44,259 nt of DNA, taken from assembly GCA_937910685.1 (NCBI GenBank), contig CALEMP010000180.1, positions 1 to 44,259 of the forward strand, in the 5' to 3' direction. This DNA comes from an uncultured bacterium (GTDB taxonomy: Bacteria; Planctomycetota; UBA1135; GCA-002686595). The position numbers and the translations under genes were made by a program. Under the pieces are notes generated by a model. It saw only the letters and a list, made by a program, of their open reading frames with translations, had not been told where the DNA came from and ran no database searches. Positions 17,817-25,716 of this stretch are shown piece after piece. Each line of letters opens with the position of its first letter. Within the stretch, counting starts at the first letter, position 1.

Positions 17817-18213
17817 ATTGCTTGCAGAGGGCCTCGGCCTGCTCGCATGAGATTCCCAGCACGAGGAAGCTCTCTTCGGGCGTCCAGCTCTCATCCGGTC
17901 CCACGCCGCGGCCGGGAAGCACCAAGAGAGGTCGGTCGTCTTGGTCTGTGAGCTGTGCCAACTGCTTGGCCAAGGCTTGGTTGGCCGCGATGTTCTGAGA
18001 CTTACCCGTGGGGGTCGAGCGCGGATTCCAAGCGGTCAGGAAAGCCCAAGGCTCGCGCGCGGTCGTCAGCAGCAGGGCATCTAGGTCCGGGTGGTTCCGG
18101 TCCACGCGCAAGCTGAACTCTTGCCCCAAGCCAAAGGCCTCATAGCTTGTGGCGCTAAAGGCGGCCTTCAGGGCTTCGTGCTCAGCGGCACCACTGAAAT
18201 CGTGAGAGTCCAT
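17731..18213 (-). CDS. DUF3293 domain protein
   Basis: A 160-residue cytosolic protein. It shows the DUF3293 pattern LTAWNPRSTPTGKSQNIAAN followed by LAKQLAQL, then SWTPEESFLVLGISCEQA and a C-terminal A-x-L-x-W block. The family has no assigned biochemical role. The ATG at 18213 lies 32 bases inside the end of lepB in another frame, so translation is probably coupled and this is the last gene of the birA-rph-rdgB-lepA-lepB operon. The 3' end overlaps the convergent EAL gene by 86 bases. Confidence 0.78.
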   Translation of the reverse strand: MDSHDFSGAAEHEALKAAFSATSYEAFGLGQEFSLRVDRNHPDLDALLLTTAREPWAFLTAWNPRSTPTGKSQNIAANQALAKQLAQLTDQDDRPLLVLPGRGVGPDESWTPEESFLVLGISCEQAEALCKQFSQWARLAGERGSLAGLIWTDFSNCQPS

Positions 18214-19579
18214 AGGAGGATGACCAGGCTGGCCAGACCACTGCGACAGCACGCCCGCGCACCAGATTGCGGGGTACGAAGCTCAAGGGACGAGGAGGCA
18301 GAGGAAGCGCCTCTTCTTGCATGAACATGTGGCGTTCGCCCAGTTGGTCCCGGAAAAAGATCTGGGGTCCACCTGGCATGCCGTGGGCAAAGAGGGGGTT
18401 TTCTCGGGAGCGCTGATTGCCCCAAAGCTCGCGGCCGTCATCGAGCTTGTAGCCAAGCAGGGTCCAGTCGCGACCATCGGAGGAGTCTTGGGTGTTGTCG
18501 CCGAGGGCCACATAGGAGTCCTCTGGGATTTTCCAGGAGGTGACTTTTTGGTCGTCGGTGTAGAAGACGTCCCGCGCAACTTGGAGCTCATCAAAGTGGG
18601 CGCCACCGTCACGCGTGATCAGCTGAACACCACTGCGAGACATCTGATGCCGCGCCACCGGGGGCACTTCAAGAGTGAAGAGCACCTCGCCATCGAGCTG
18701 GACTTCAAGCAGGTCGTCGAGATTTTGAAATTGGATTTCCAGCTCGTCCCTGTCGGCCAGACTGAAGGCACCATCGATGAAGAGGTTCTCCTGTCCCCAC
18801 TTACCCCCGGCATCGGCGACGATGACCCTGGCTTTCTCTGTGGGTGCTGCGGCGGGTCCGGGGATTTCGAGGGCGTAGGTGTAGGGTCCATCGAGCAACT
18901 CAAGGCGTACCAGGGTGCAGTCGGTATCCGCCGTCAAGGTTGTGGAGAGCCGTAAGTCGCCCACTTTGTTGCGGCCGGATCCACTAGGTTTAGGCTTGAC
19001 CGCGTGCACCAAATCGCCGGGATAGCCATCGGTGTAACGATCTACTACCGCCGAGCGAGTGCGTGGAAAACGTGCGCTGCCAGGGCCCGAAACCATAAGC
19101 CCATCATCCGTGTGGCTCCAGGTGCCGTTCTCCTTCCAGTCACCGGTCGTGCCGAGTGATTTGAAGTGGACATCTTGCAAGCGCGGGGGGCGGCGCAAGA
19201 TGACCCAGGGATCTTCTTCGGACGGGCGCGTCCAGAGGTCGCCGTTCTCGATTTTGAGGTGTTCACCGGGCATGCCCACCAAACGCTTGATGAAGTTCTT
19301 GGACGTATCGAGGGGGTAGCGGAAGACTGCGATCTCCCAACGCTTGGGATCCCGGAACCGATAGCTCAGCTTGTCCACCACTACTCGGTCGAAGACGCCA
19401 CCACCCTTGCCGTCGTCCCAGCCCATGAGCGTGGGCTGCATGGAACCCGTGGGGATTTTGTAGGCCTCCAGTACAAAGTACTTGAAGAGCACAATCACAA
19501 TTACCGAGACCGCAATGGCCTCGATGTTTTCGCGCCAGGGACGACCGCCGCCTTTTTTCTTGTCTTTGTCTTTGGCCAC
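18182..19579 (-). CDS. lepB: Signal peptidase I with a large periplasmic insertion
   Basis: About 465 residues, roughly twice the core size of a bacterial signal peptidase I, which cleaves signal peptides at the outer face of the inner membrane. After a basic N-terminus (AKDKDKKKGGGRPWRE) there is one membrane segment (about 19-37). The catalytic serine is in YKIPTGSMQPT (Ser 46) and the lysine in NFIKRLVGMPGE (Lys 98). Box E is VALGDNTQDSSDGRDW and a late box is GRAVAVVWP. Between box D (about 115) and a strand before IPEDSYVALGDN lies an insertion of about 225 residues. It is beta-rich, ending GVQLITRDGGAHFDELQVAR, like a LamG/concanavalin-type jelly roll. The GTG at 19579 is the best start; longer frames run inside lepA. 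It follows lepA by 52 bases and overlaps the DUF3293 gene. Confidence 0.9.
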   Translation of the reverse strand: MAKDKDKKKGGGRPWRENIEAIAVSVIVIVLFKYFVLEAYKIPTGSMQPTLMGWDDGKGGGVFDRVVVDKLSYRFRDPKRWEIAVFRYPLDTSKNFIKRLVGMPGEHLKIENGDLWTRPSEEDPWVILRRPPRLQDVHFKSLGTTGDWKENGTWSHTDDGLMVSGPGSARFPRTRSAVVDRYTDGYPGDLVHAVKPKPSGSGRNKVGDLRLSTTLTADTDCTLVRLELLDGPYTYALEIPGPAAAPTEKARVIVADAGGKWGQENLFIDGAFSLADRDELEIQFQNLDDLLEVQLDGEVLFTLEVPPVARHQMSRSGVQLITRDGGAHFDELQVARDVFYTDDQKVTSWKIPEDSYVALGDNTQDSSDGRDWTLLGYKLDDGRELWGNQRSRENPLFAHGMPGGPQIFFRDQLGERHMFMQEEALPLPPRPLSFVPRNLVRGRAVAVVWPAWSSSYGLSRFQWCR

Positions 19580-19631
19580 GGTGTGTGTGCTGGTGTTCAG
19601 GGTGCTGTGTTCGTGAGTGGGGACAGGGGCT

Positions 19632-21431
19632 TTACTTGTCGTCGCCACCGAGGATGCTGAGGAAGGCCTTCTGTGGAATGTCCACGTTGCCGACCTGCCG
19701 CATCTTACGTTTACCGGCCTTTTGTTTCTCAAGCAACTTGCGCTTGCGCGAGATGTCGCCGCCGTAACACTTGGCGGTTACGTCCTTGCGTAGGGGGGCG
19801 ATGGATTCACGCGCGAGGATTCGAGAGCCCACAGCTGCCTGCAGGCGCACCTCAAACAGGTGTCGAGGGATTTCCTTGCGCAGTTTCTTGATCACAGCCC
19901 GGCCGCGTACGTCGGCGCGGCTCTTATGCACAATCGACGACAGGGCGTCGACTTCCTTTGCGTTGACCAGGATCAGGAGCTTGACCAAATCGTCGGCGAA
20001 GTACCCCTGCAGGTCGTAGTTCAAGGTCCCGTAGCCCCGGGTGGCGGACTTCAGTTTGTCATAGAAGTCGTACATGATCTCGGCCAAGGGAATGTCGAAG
20101 ACCAGTTGGACGCGGGTGGTGGACAGGTAGTCCTGGCGCACATAAACGCCACGGTGTTCGGTGGCGATCGTCATCATGACCCCCACATATTCGGTTGGGA
20201 TCAACATGGAGACGCGCACGATGGGCTCCAGTACCTCTTCGTATTGGTCAGGACTGGGCAAGGCTCCAGGGGACATGACCCATTGCTCTTCGCCGTTCTT
20301 GAGCTTGATCTTGTAGGTCACGGAGGGCGCGGTTTGGATCATGTCCAGGTCGTGCTCCCGTTCGAGTCGCTCCTGAATAATTTCCATGTGCAAGAGCCCG
20401 AGGAATCCGCAGCGGAATCCGAAGCCCAAGGCGTCCGAGGTGACGGGCTCGTAGGAGAACGAACTGTCCGACAGAAGCAGGGTTTCTAGGGCCTCGCGCA
20501 TCTCTTCGAACTCGCCCGGGTTGGTGGGGTAGAAGTCCGCGAACACCATGTGCTTGGGCTCGTCGTAGCCGGGCAGCATCTTTTCTGCAGGCTTGTGCTG
20601 CAGGGTCAGGGTGTCTCCGATGCGCAGATCACTCAGGGTCTTGATGTTCGAGATGAAGTAGCCCACTTCACCTGGCCCCAGGGTTTTACAGGGGGTCATT
20701 TTCGGTGAAAAAGTCCCGATCTCCACCGCTTCGTAAGCCTTGTCCGAGCCCATCATCAGGGCCTTGTCCCGCTGATTGAGGGTTCCCTCCATCACACGCA
20801 GATAAACGATGATGCCGCGGTACTCGTTGTACACCGCGTCAAAGATCAGGGCCTGTAGGGGAGCTTCTGGGTCTCCCTTGGGCGGCGCGATGCGGTCGAT
20901 GATTGCGTCGAGCACCTCGGAGACTCCATCACCGCTCTTGGCGGACACGCGCAGGGCATCGGTTGCGTCGATGCCCAGGGAGTTTTCGATCTCCTCTGCA
21001 ACTTCATCTGGCCGGGCGTGGGCCAGGTCGGTCTTGTTCAGGACCGGGATGATGTCTAGGTCCGCTTCGATGGCCAGATAGGCGTTGGCCACGGTTTGGG
21101 CCTCGACCCCTTGGGATGCGTCCACCAGCAAGATCGCGCCTTCGCAAGCTTGCATGGACTTTTCTACTTCGTAGTTGAAGTCCACGTGCCCCGGAGTGTC
21201 GATCATGTTCAGGGTGTACTTCACCCCATCCTTGACGTGCGGGATCGTCACGGCGCGGGCCTTGATGGTGATGCCGCGTTCTCGTTCCAATTCCATGTCG
21301 TCGAGCAACTGCGCTTTCATGTCGCGCTTCTGAACCGCGCCGCTTTGCTCAAGCATGCGATCCGCAAGGGTGGACTTGCCGTGATCGATGTGGGCAACGA
21401 TAGAAAAGTTGCGGATGTGCTGAGTGTTCAT
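19632..21431 (-). CDS. lepA: Elongation factor 4 (LepA)
   Basis: A 599-residue ribosome-associated GTPase that acts on translocation and ribosome biogenesis. The G1 motif is AHIDHGKST near the N-terminus, with RERGITIKA (switch I), DTPGHVDF (G3) and LNKTDLAHARPDE (G4). The LepA-specific C-terminal domain is present: SSIVHKSRADVRGRAVIKKL, RESIAPLRKDVTAKCYGGDI and SRKRKLLEKQKAGKRKM. Length is typical. The ATG overlaps the rdgB stop by four bases, so translation is coupled. The lepA-lepB order is the common bacterial arrangement. Confidence 0.98.
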   Translation of the reverse strand: MNTQHIRNFSIVAHIDHGKSTLADRMLEQSGAVQKRDMKAQLLDDMELERERGITIKARAVTIPHVKDGVKYTLNMIDTPGHVDFNYEVEKSMQACEGAILLVDASQGVEAQTVANAYLAIEADLDIIPVLNKTDLAHARPDEVAEEIENSLGIDATDALRVSAKSGDGVSEVLDAIIDRIAPPKGDPEAPLQALIFDAVYNEYRGIIVYLRVMEGTLNQRDKALMMGSDKAYEAVEIGTFSPKMTPCKTLGPGEVGYFISNIKTLSDLRIGDTLTLQHKPAEKMLPGYDEPKHMVFADFYPTNPGEFEEMREALETLLLSDSSFSYEPVTSDALGFGFRCGFLGLLHMEIIQERLEREHDLDMIQTAPSVTYKIKLKNGEEQWVMSPGALPSPDQYEEVLEPIVRVSMLIPTEYVGVMMTIATEHRGVYVRQDYLSTTRVQLVFDIPLAEIMYDFYDKLKSATRGYGTLNYDLQGYFADDLVKLLILVNAKEVDALSSIVHKSRADVRGRAVIKKLRKEIPRHLFEVRLQAAVGSRILARESIAPLRKDVTAKCYGGDISRKRKLLEKQKAGKRKMRQVGNVDIPQKAFLSILGGDDK

Positions 21432-22048
21432 GAGGTCTGCTCCAAGATCGCGGTGAGCTCTTGGCCGAGGGCTCGTAGAGCCCGCCCGCGGTGGCTGACT
21501 GCTGATTTTTCCGGCGGCGTCAAGCTGGCAAAGCAGCGCCCTGTTTGTTCGAGGTTGGGCTCTGAGAACAGGAATAGTGGGTCATAGCCAAAGCCACCCA
21601 CGCCCATGGGCTCCGTCAAGATGCGGCCTTCCGTGCGTCCATCGATCACGATTTCGATCTCCCCATCGGGTCGCGCGAGGGCCAGGGAGCAGACAAAGGC
21701 AGCACTGCGCCTTTCTTCGGGCACTTCGGCCAGATCGAGCAGCAGCTTCTTGTTGTTACCCTCGTCATCCCCATGGGTTCCAGCATACCGGGCACTGTGA
21801 ATGCCGGGCGCACCTTCGAGGGCATCCACGCAGAGGCCAGAGTCATCCGCAAGGCACCAGCGCCCCGTGTGCTTGGCTGCGCTGCTTGCTTTCTTGGCGG
21901 CGTTCTCCTGGAACGTTGCACCGTCCTCGATCACCTCGGGCAGGCCTCCCACATCGCGGGGGCTCAGCACGGTCACAGGAATGCCACTTAGGAGGTCGCG
22001 CAGTTCCTGGGCCTTGTGTGCATTGCCAGTGGCGAGGAGGAGTTCCAA
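21428..22048 (-). CDS. rdgB: XTP/dITP diphosphatase (RdgB/HAM1 family)
   Basis: A 206-residue enzyme that hydrolyses non-canonical purine triphosphates (dITP, XTP) to monophosphate and PPi, keeping them out of nucleic acids. Visible motifs are LLLATGNAHKAQEL at the start, ADDSGLCVDALEGAPGIHSARYAG in the middle, GFGYDPLFLF, and SHRGRALRALG at the end. Length matches the family. It starts two bases after the rph stop and overlaps the lepA start by four bases. The rph-rdgB pairing is common in bacteria. Confidence 0.97.
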   Translation of the reverse strand: MELLLATGNAHKAQELRDLLSGIPVTVLSPRDVGGLPEVIEDGATFQENAAKKASSAAKHTGRWCLADDSGLCVDALEGAPGIHSARYAGTHGDDEGNNKKLLLDLAEVPEERRSAAFVCSLALARPDGEIEIVIDGRTEGRILTEPMGVGGFGYDPLFLFSEPNLEQTGRCFASLTPPEKSAVSHRGRALRALGQELTAILEQTS

Positions 22049-22050
22049 GA

Positions 22051-22770
22051 TCAGGAGCCTTCTAGCGCGGCCTTCTGGGCCGCGAATATTTTTTGGATGC
22101 CTGCTTCGCCCAATTCCAACATGGAGTCGAGTTGTGTGCGGTTGAAGGGAGCTCCTTCGGCGGAGCCTTGGACCTCGATGTACTCACCGTTGCCGGTCAT
22201 CACCAAGTTCATGTCCGTATCTGCCTTGCTGTCTTCAATGTAGTCGAGGTCGCAGACCGGGAGCCCGTCGACCACGCCCACGCTGACCGCGCCGAGTTGA
22301 TCCATCAGAGGCCACTCGCGCAGTTGGCGCTTTTCCTTCATCCAAGTGAAGGCATCGTGCAGTGCGATCCAGGCTCCGCTGACGGCGGTGGTCCGGGTGC
22401 CTCCGTCGGCTTGCAGCACGTCGCAGTCGATCCAGATGGTTTTTTCGGGCATGCGCTTGAGGTCCACGACCGCGCGCAATGAACGTCCGATCAAACGTTG
22501 GATCTCGACCGAGCGACCATCGACCTTGCCCCCTCGATCGCGGCTCTTGCGGCCTTCGGTGGAGGAGGGGAGCATCGCGTACTCGGCGGTCATCCAGCCC
22601 TGACCCTTACCGCGAATGAAGCGCGGCACCGTGTCGGTGATGGTGGCCGTGCACAGAACGCGTGTACGTCCAAAGCAGGCGAGAACAGACCCTTGGGCAT
22701 GCTCGGTAAAGTGGCGTTCAAAGCGCAAGTCGCGCAGATCCGATTGTTGGCGTCCGTCGTGGCGTGTCAT
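22051..22770 (-). CDS. rph: Ribonuclease PH
   Basis: A 239-residue phosphorolytic 3'-5' exoribonuclease that trims tRNA 3' ends and releases nucleoside diphosphates. Family blocks present are [38 protein letters not shown], the [19 protein letters not shown] block, [20 protein letters not shown], and [22 protein letters not shown] with the DMN block. Length is normal. The birA stop lies 73 bases upstream; rdgB follows after two bases. Confidence 0.97.
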   Translation of the reverse strand: MTRHDGRQQSDLRDLRFERHFTEHAQGSVLACFGRTRVLCTATITDTVPRFIRGKGQGWMTAEYAMLPSSTEGRKSRDRGGKVDGRSVEIQRLIGRSLRAVVDLKRMPEKTIWIDCDVLQADGGTRTTAVSGAWIALHDAFTWMKEKRQLREWPLMDQLGAVSVGVVDGLPVCDLDYIEDSKADTDMNLVMTGNGEYIEVQGSAEGAPFNRTQLDSMLELGEAGIQKIFAAQKAALEGS

Positions 22771-22843
22771 AGCTCGTTTCTTGGCGCAGGATCATATCCC
22801 GAAGAGGCCTCCGAGAGGCACCGATTGCCGCTTTTGAGCAGAA

Positions 22844-23590
22844 TCAGATGCGCAGCAGGCCGTTGATGTGGGCTGCCACGAGACGGGTGATTGCCCCGGG
22901 CCCTGTTTCAAGGCACAGGCTCGGTTCTGTGCCGATTTCGAAGGCCAGAATCCGGCCCTGGTGGTCTTGGTCTGCACAGCGCACCTGGACCTCGGCGCCC
23001 CTCAAATTGCTTGCGGAGAGAAAGTCGCTTCCAAGGCCCTGGGGGTCGATTTCTGCCTGGTTGAGTCGTTGGGCAAGGGCCTGGATCAAACTGGCCTCGG
23101 CTTGATCGAGGGATGCACCCAGTCCCTCCTGGGCCAAGCTCGTCACTCCGCGTTCCTCGGTCAGGGTTGTGGGGAAGTCCGTTTGGCTCACGTTGAGTCC
23201 AATGCCAATCACATAGCTCGGCTGGGACGGGTCCAGACCGCGGGTCTCCGCCAAGATCCCCGCCAGTTTTTTTCCGTTTACCAGCACGTCGTTGGGCCAC
23301 TTGAGCAGGCCATCCGTGAGCCCCAGATCCTGGGCACAGTCCAGGGCTGCGAGTCCTCCCGCCAGGGTCAAGACCACCGCGTGGATTTCCCTGGCTGGGC
23401 GCCAGATCATGGACAGGTAGAGGCCTCCGGGAGACTCGCTCCACCAGGCGTTGCCCCGCCGGCCGCGCCCGCTGGTTTGCCGGCGCGCAACCACCACGTC
23501 CCCGTGTTGCGCTGCGCCGTCATTCATCTCGCACAGGGCGCGTTCGTTGGTGGAGTCGCAGGTCTCGTGTCGTTGGATACGGTGATTCAT
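22844..23590 (-). CDS. birA: Biotin--[acetyl-CoA-carboxylase] ligase (monofunctional BirA)
   Basis: About 248 residues. It activates biotin to biotinyl-AMP and attaches it to the carboxylase carrier protein. Motifs are ETCDSTNERA (substrate entry), the ATP/biotin loop QTSGRGRRGNAWWSESPGGLY, LKWPNDVLVNGKKLAGIL and IGIGLNV; a small C-terminal beta domain follows. The N-terminal DNA-binding domain of repressor-type BirA is absent, so it is an enzyme only. The ATG at 23590 (MNHRIQRHETCDST) is preferred over 23611 and the longer frame to 23713, whose extra residues are not family-like. It is the first recognised gene of the operon that continues into rph. Confidence 0.93.
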   Translation of the reverse strand: MNHRIQRHETCDSTNERALCEMNDGAAQHGDVVVARRQTSGRGRRGNAWWSESPGGLYLSMIWRPAREIHAVVLTLAGGLAALDCAQDLGLTDGLLKWPNDVLVNGKKLAGILAETRGLDPSQPSYVIGIGLNVSQTDFPTTLTEERGVTSLAQEGLGASLDQAEASLIQALAQRLNQAEIDPQGLGSDFLSASNLRGAEVQVRCADQDHQGRILAFEIGTEPSLCLETGPGAITRLVAAHINGLLRI

Positions 23591-23713
23591 GAGGTGCGTA
23601 GAGGAGATCATAGCTAGGGAGGGGCAGGTGTATGGGGCTCGACCCTCTACTTTCAGTTGTGGTATATGGCCCCACAGAGGGCGCCCGAATGACAACGGTA
23701 GCGATGCGGTCAT

Positions 23714-24246
23714 GATCCAGTTTCAGTAGGGCGCACGAGTTCCATGACTGATTCCAAGGGGTCGAGCACCGGTGATTGGAAATGCTGTGGGTGGGCAATC
23801 CGTCGGGGGACTTTGCCCGCATGCTTCGGCCCGAGGGCCGCGCAGCGCACTGGGCTGCCTTCGCTCGCCTCCCCCTTGGCCGAGTGATTGGTCCGGGGAC
23901 CGTGGGCGAGTCCATGAAACCCGGGCGGTTTTTCTTCGGGGGTCGGGGGCGTGTTCTCCCGGGGTGGGCTCCGAATCTTCGCAGGCGTCCAGAGACCGCA
24001 AGAAAATGGGGAGTCCGGGGGGCGGGATCTGGCCTGCTGATTGGCCCCGAAAAGTGGTGCTCAAGGCCCAATCATGCAGCATTCTAGGGAATACGGTTTT
24101 GGCTGGGGCTGATCCCGGGGGTCCCTTGGGATGGCGCGACCCAGGCTCCTGGACTGGGCGACCCTTCCCCATTTCCGTCGCTTTCCGTAGACTGGTGCGC
24201 GTCAGAGGGGTCGACCGTAGTTTCCCTCTGCCAATCTAATTTTCCC
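23714..24246. other. About 530 bp without a recognised gene
   Basis: The gap lies between the divergent birA operon and the 476-residue gene. Several GC-rich frames are open on both strands (for example 23776-24087 plus, 23520-24071 minus), but none gives a recognisable protein. Compact inverted repeats occur, for example GGTCC at 23890-23894 with GGACC at 23897-23901. The signature sequences of RNase P RNA, SRP RNA and tmRNA were looked for and not found. A TAGACT hexamer at 24188-24193 could be a -10 box for the plus-strand gene, but no matching -35 was seen. Confidence 0.4.
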
Positions 24247-25677
24247 GTGGATTCCCGCCCTCAATCAATTCAATCCGCCGCCAAGACGCTTCTCAGCGCT
24301 TTGGTGGATGTCTCTCAAGGCCAGCCAGAAATGCGTGACGCCCTGCGCTCACTGCACACCTGGTTGGGACACCAATTGGAGTCCACCGAAGGACCCCTGC
24401 GCGAAAAGGTGGTGCACACCGCCGATGGCCGCCGGGTGAGCACGCTTGAGCACACGATGCCCTCCGAGCCCGTGGCAGACTTGGAATTGATTCGGCGTCG
24501 AGCCCAATGGAAAGGGGATGCCTTGCGGTTTGCACGGGATCGGCGAACGGCGGGTGAGATCACTCCCGAGCTAAGTGCCCGAGAAGAAGAGCTGCGTCAG
24601 ATCCTGCCGACTCTTCCGGAGTGCTATCCCTGGATGTTGGACGGTCCCATGCAGCTGCCCGCGGATGATGCCGTGGGCATCGCCGCCGACGCGTTCGATG
24701 CCTTGGCCCGCGTGGCCCAGGTTGCCCATGAGATTGAAATCCAAGCAGGTGGTCTGGCCCCGGTTTCGGATCTGCTCTACATGATGGCGGAAGCTCAGTC
24801 GGGCGTCCTAGTGGCCGTTCGGAATCTTGGTTTGCGAGGTGATTCGGACCAGCGCGACCTCTTTGCTTGGCTCAAGGATCAGACCACTCGGCATCGGGTG
24901 TATGTGGATCGCCACATGCGCTTGGACAACCCGGCTGATCCCACTAAAGCCCAAGAGTTGCTCAAGCGCATCAATGATGGCCGCGAAGAATTCAGTAAGC
25001 AGATCAACGCCCGCAAAGAGCGCGGAGGCTTGCTGGACAAGTTGCGCTACCACGCAGCCCGCGCCAAGAGCGGGGAGCTGCTTGAAGCGGATCGTGGTTC
25101 GATTGCGACTGCTCTTGATCAATGGAGCACCTTTGGACTTTCCCAGCGGGATCGTTCCTTGGTTGAGATCGCCCAGGAGCTTTCCCGGGACCATGCGGCG
25201 GATGAGGAACTAGCAATTGCCCTGAAGCCGTTCTTGGAGGGTAAGACTCCCGTGGCAACGAAACCTTCCAACCCCATCCCCGCCGCTGCTCCCCCCGCCG
25301 AACCGGCTCGGGACCAGTTGGCAGAAGCCAAGGAGCTGCTGGGCAATGTGTCGTTGGTTGGAATGCATCAGGCCGCCGATGAAGGGGACTTTTCTGAGCT
25401 CCAGAAGGTCTTTGGGCCTAAGTCTTTGAAACCTATCGTCGTGGAAGACCTGGACGATGTGGATGCAATACGCACCTTGGTCGAGGGAGTTGAAGCAGAC
25501 CTGATCTTGCTTAGGGTGCGCCTCGGAGTGGACTGCTACGCGGCTCTGAAGGAGGCCTGCGCTAAGAAACAGCTGCTGTTTGTGCGCTTGCCCGACGGAT
25601 ACGATCCCGAGCAAGTTGCCAAGCAGGTCCTGCGGCAAGTGGGCTGGCGGCTGCGCAAGGACCCGGTCAAGAGCTAA
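24247..25677 (+). CDS. Uncharacterised cytosolic protein, helical with a DUF2325-like C-terminus
   Basis: A 476-residue protein, not recognised. It has no signal peptide or membrane segment. Residues 1-330 are mostly helical and charged (ALRSLHTWLGHQLES; the FAWLKDQTTRHRVYVDRHM block; INARKERGGLLDKLRYHAAR). A Pro/Ala-rich linker (PSNPIPAAAPPAEPARDQ) follows. The last 110 residues alternate strands and helices: LKPIVVEDLDDVDAIRTLV, ADLILLRVRLGVDCYAALKE, and KKQLLFVRLPDGYDPEQVAK. This layout recalls DUF2325-type Rossmann-like domains, but the resemblance is weak. The start is GTG at 24247 with no clear ribosome binding site. It stands alone, convergent with the peroxidase gene, and its stop codon lies in the loop of a hairpin. 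Confidence 0.75.
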   Translation: MDSRPQSIQSAAKTLLSALVDVSQGQPEMRDALRSLHTWLGHQLESTEGPLREKVVHTADGRRVSTLEHTMPSEPVADLELIRRRAQWKGDALRFARDRRTAGEITPELSAREEELRQILPTLPECYPWMLDGPMQLPADDAVGIAADAFDALARVAQVAHEIEIQAGGLAPVSDLLYMMAEAQSGVLVAVRNLGLRGDSDQRDLFAWLKDQTTRHRVYVDRHMRLDNPADPTKAQELLKRINDGREEFSKQINARKERGGLLDKLRYHAARAKSGELLEADRGSIATALDQWSTFGLSQRDRSLVEIAQELSRDHAADEELAIALKPFLEGKTPVATKPSNPIPAAAPPAEPARDQLAEAKELLGNVSLVGMHQAADEGDFSELQKVFGPKSLKPIVVEDLDDVDAIRTLVEGVEADLILLRVRLGVDCYAALKEACAKKQLLFVRLPDGYDPEQVAKQVLRQVGWRLRKDPVKS

Positions 25678-25689
25678 CTCTTGACCGGG
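25662..25689. terminator. Bidirectional hairpin between convergent genes
   Basis: CCCGGTCAAGAG (25662-25673) pairs perfectly with CTCTTGACCGGG (25678-25689) around a CTAA loop. The loop contains the TAA stop of the 476-residue gene, and the peroxidase gene ends 28 bases further on. Symmetry lets it act on both strands. No T-run follows on either side. Confidence 0.65.
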
Positions 25690-25716
25690 CCCGTGAAAAG
25701 CTAGCTCGACCTGCCC

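Noticed and set aside
23772..24239. 155- and 103-codon plus-strand frames and a 183-codon minus-strand frame
   Set aside because: Mutually overlapping, GC-driven, rich in Arg/Pro/Gly, no ribosome binding site and no family resemblance.
23714..24246. RNase P RNA, SRP RNA or tmRNA in the long gap
   Set aside because: Their conserved core sequences were not found; GGGGCTGAT near 24105 resembles a tmRNA start but the rest does not follow.
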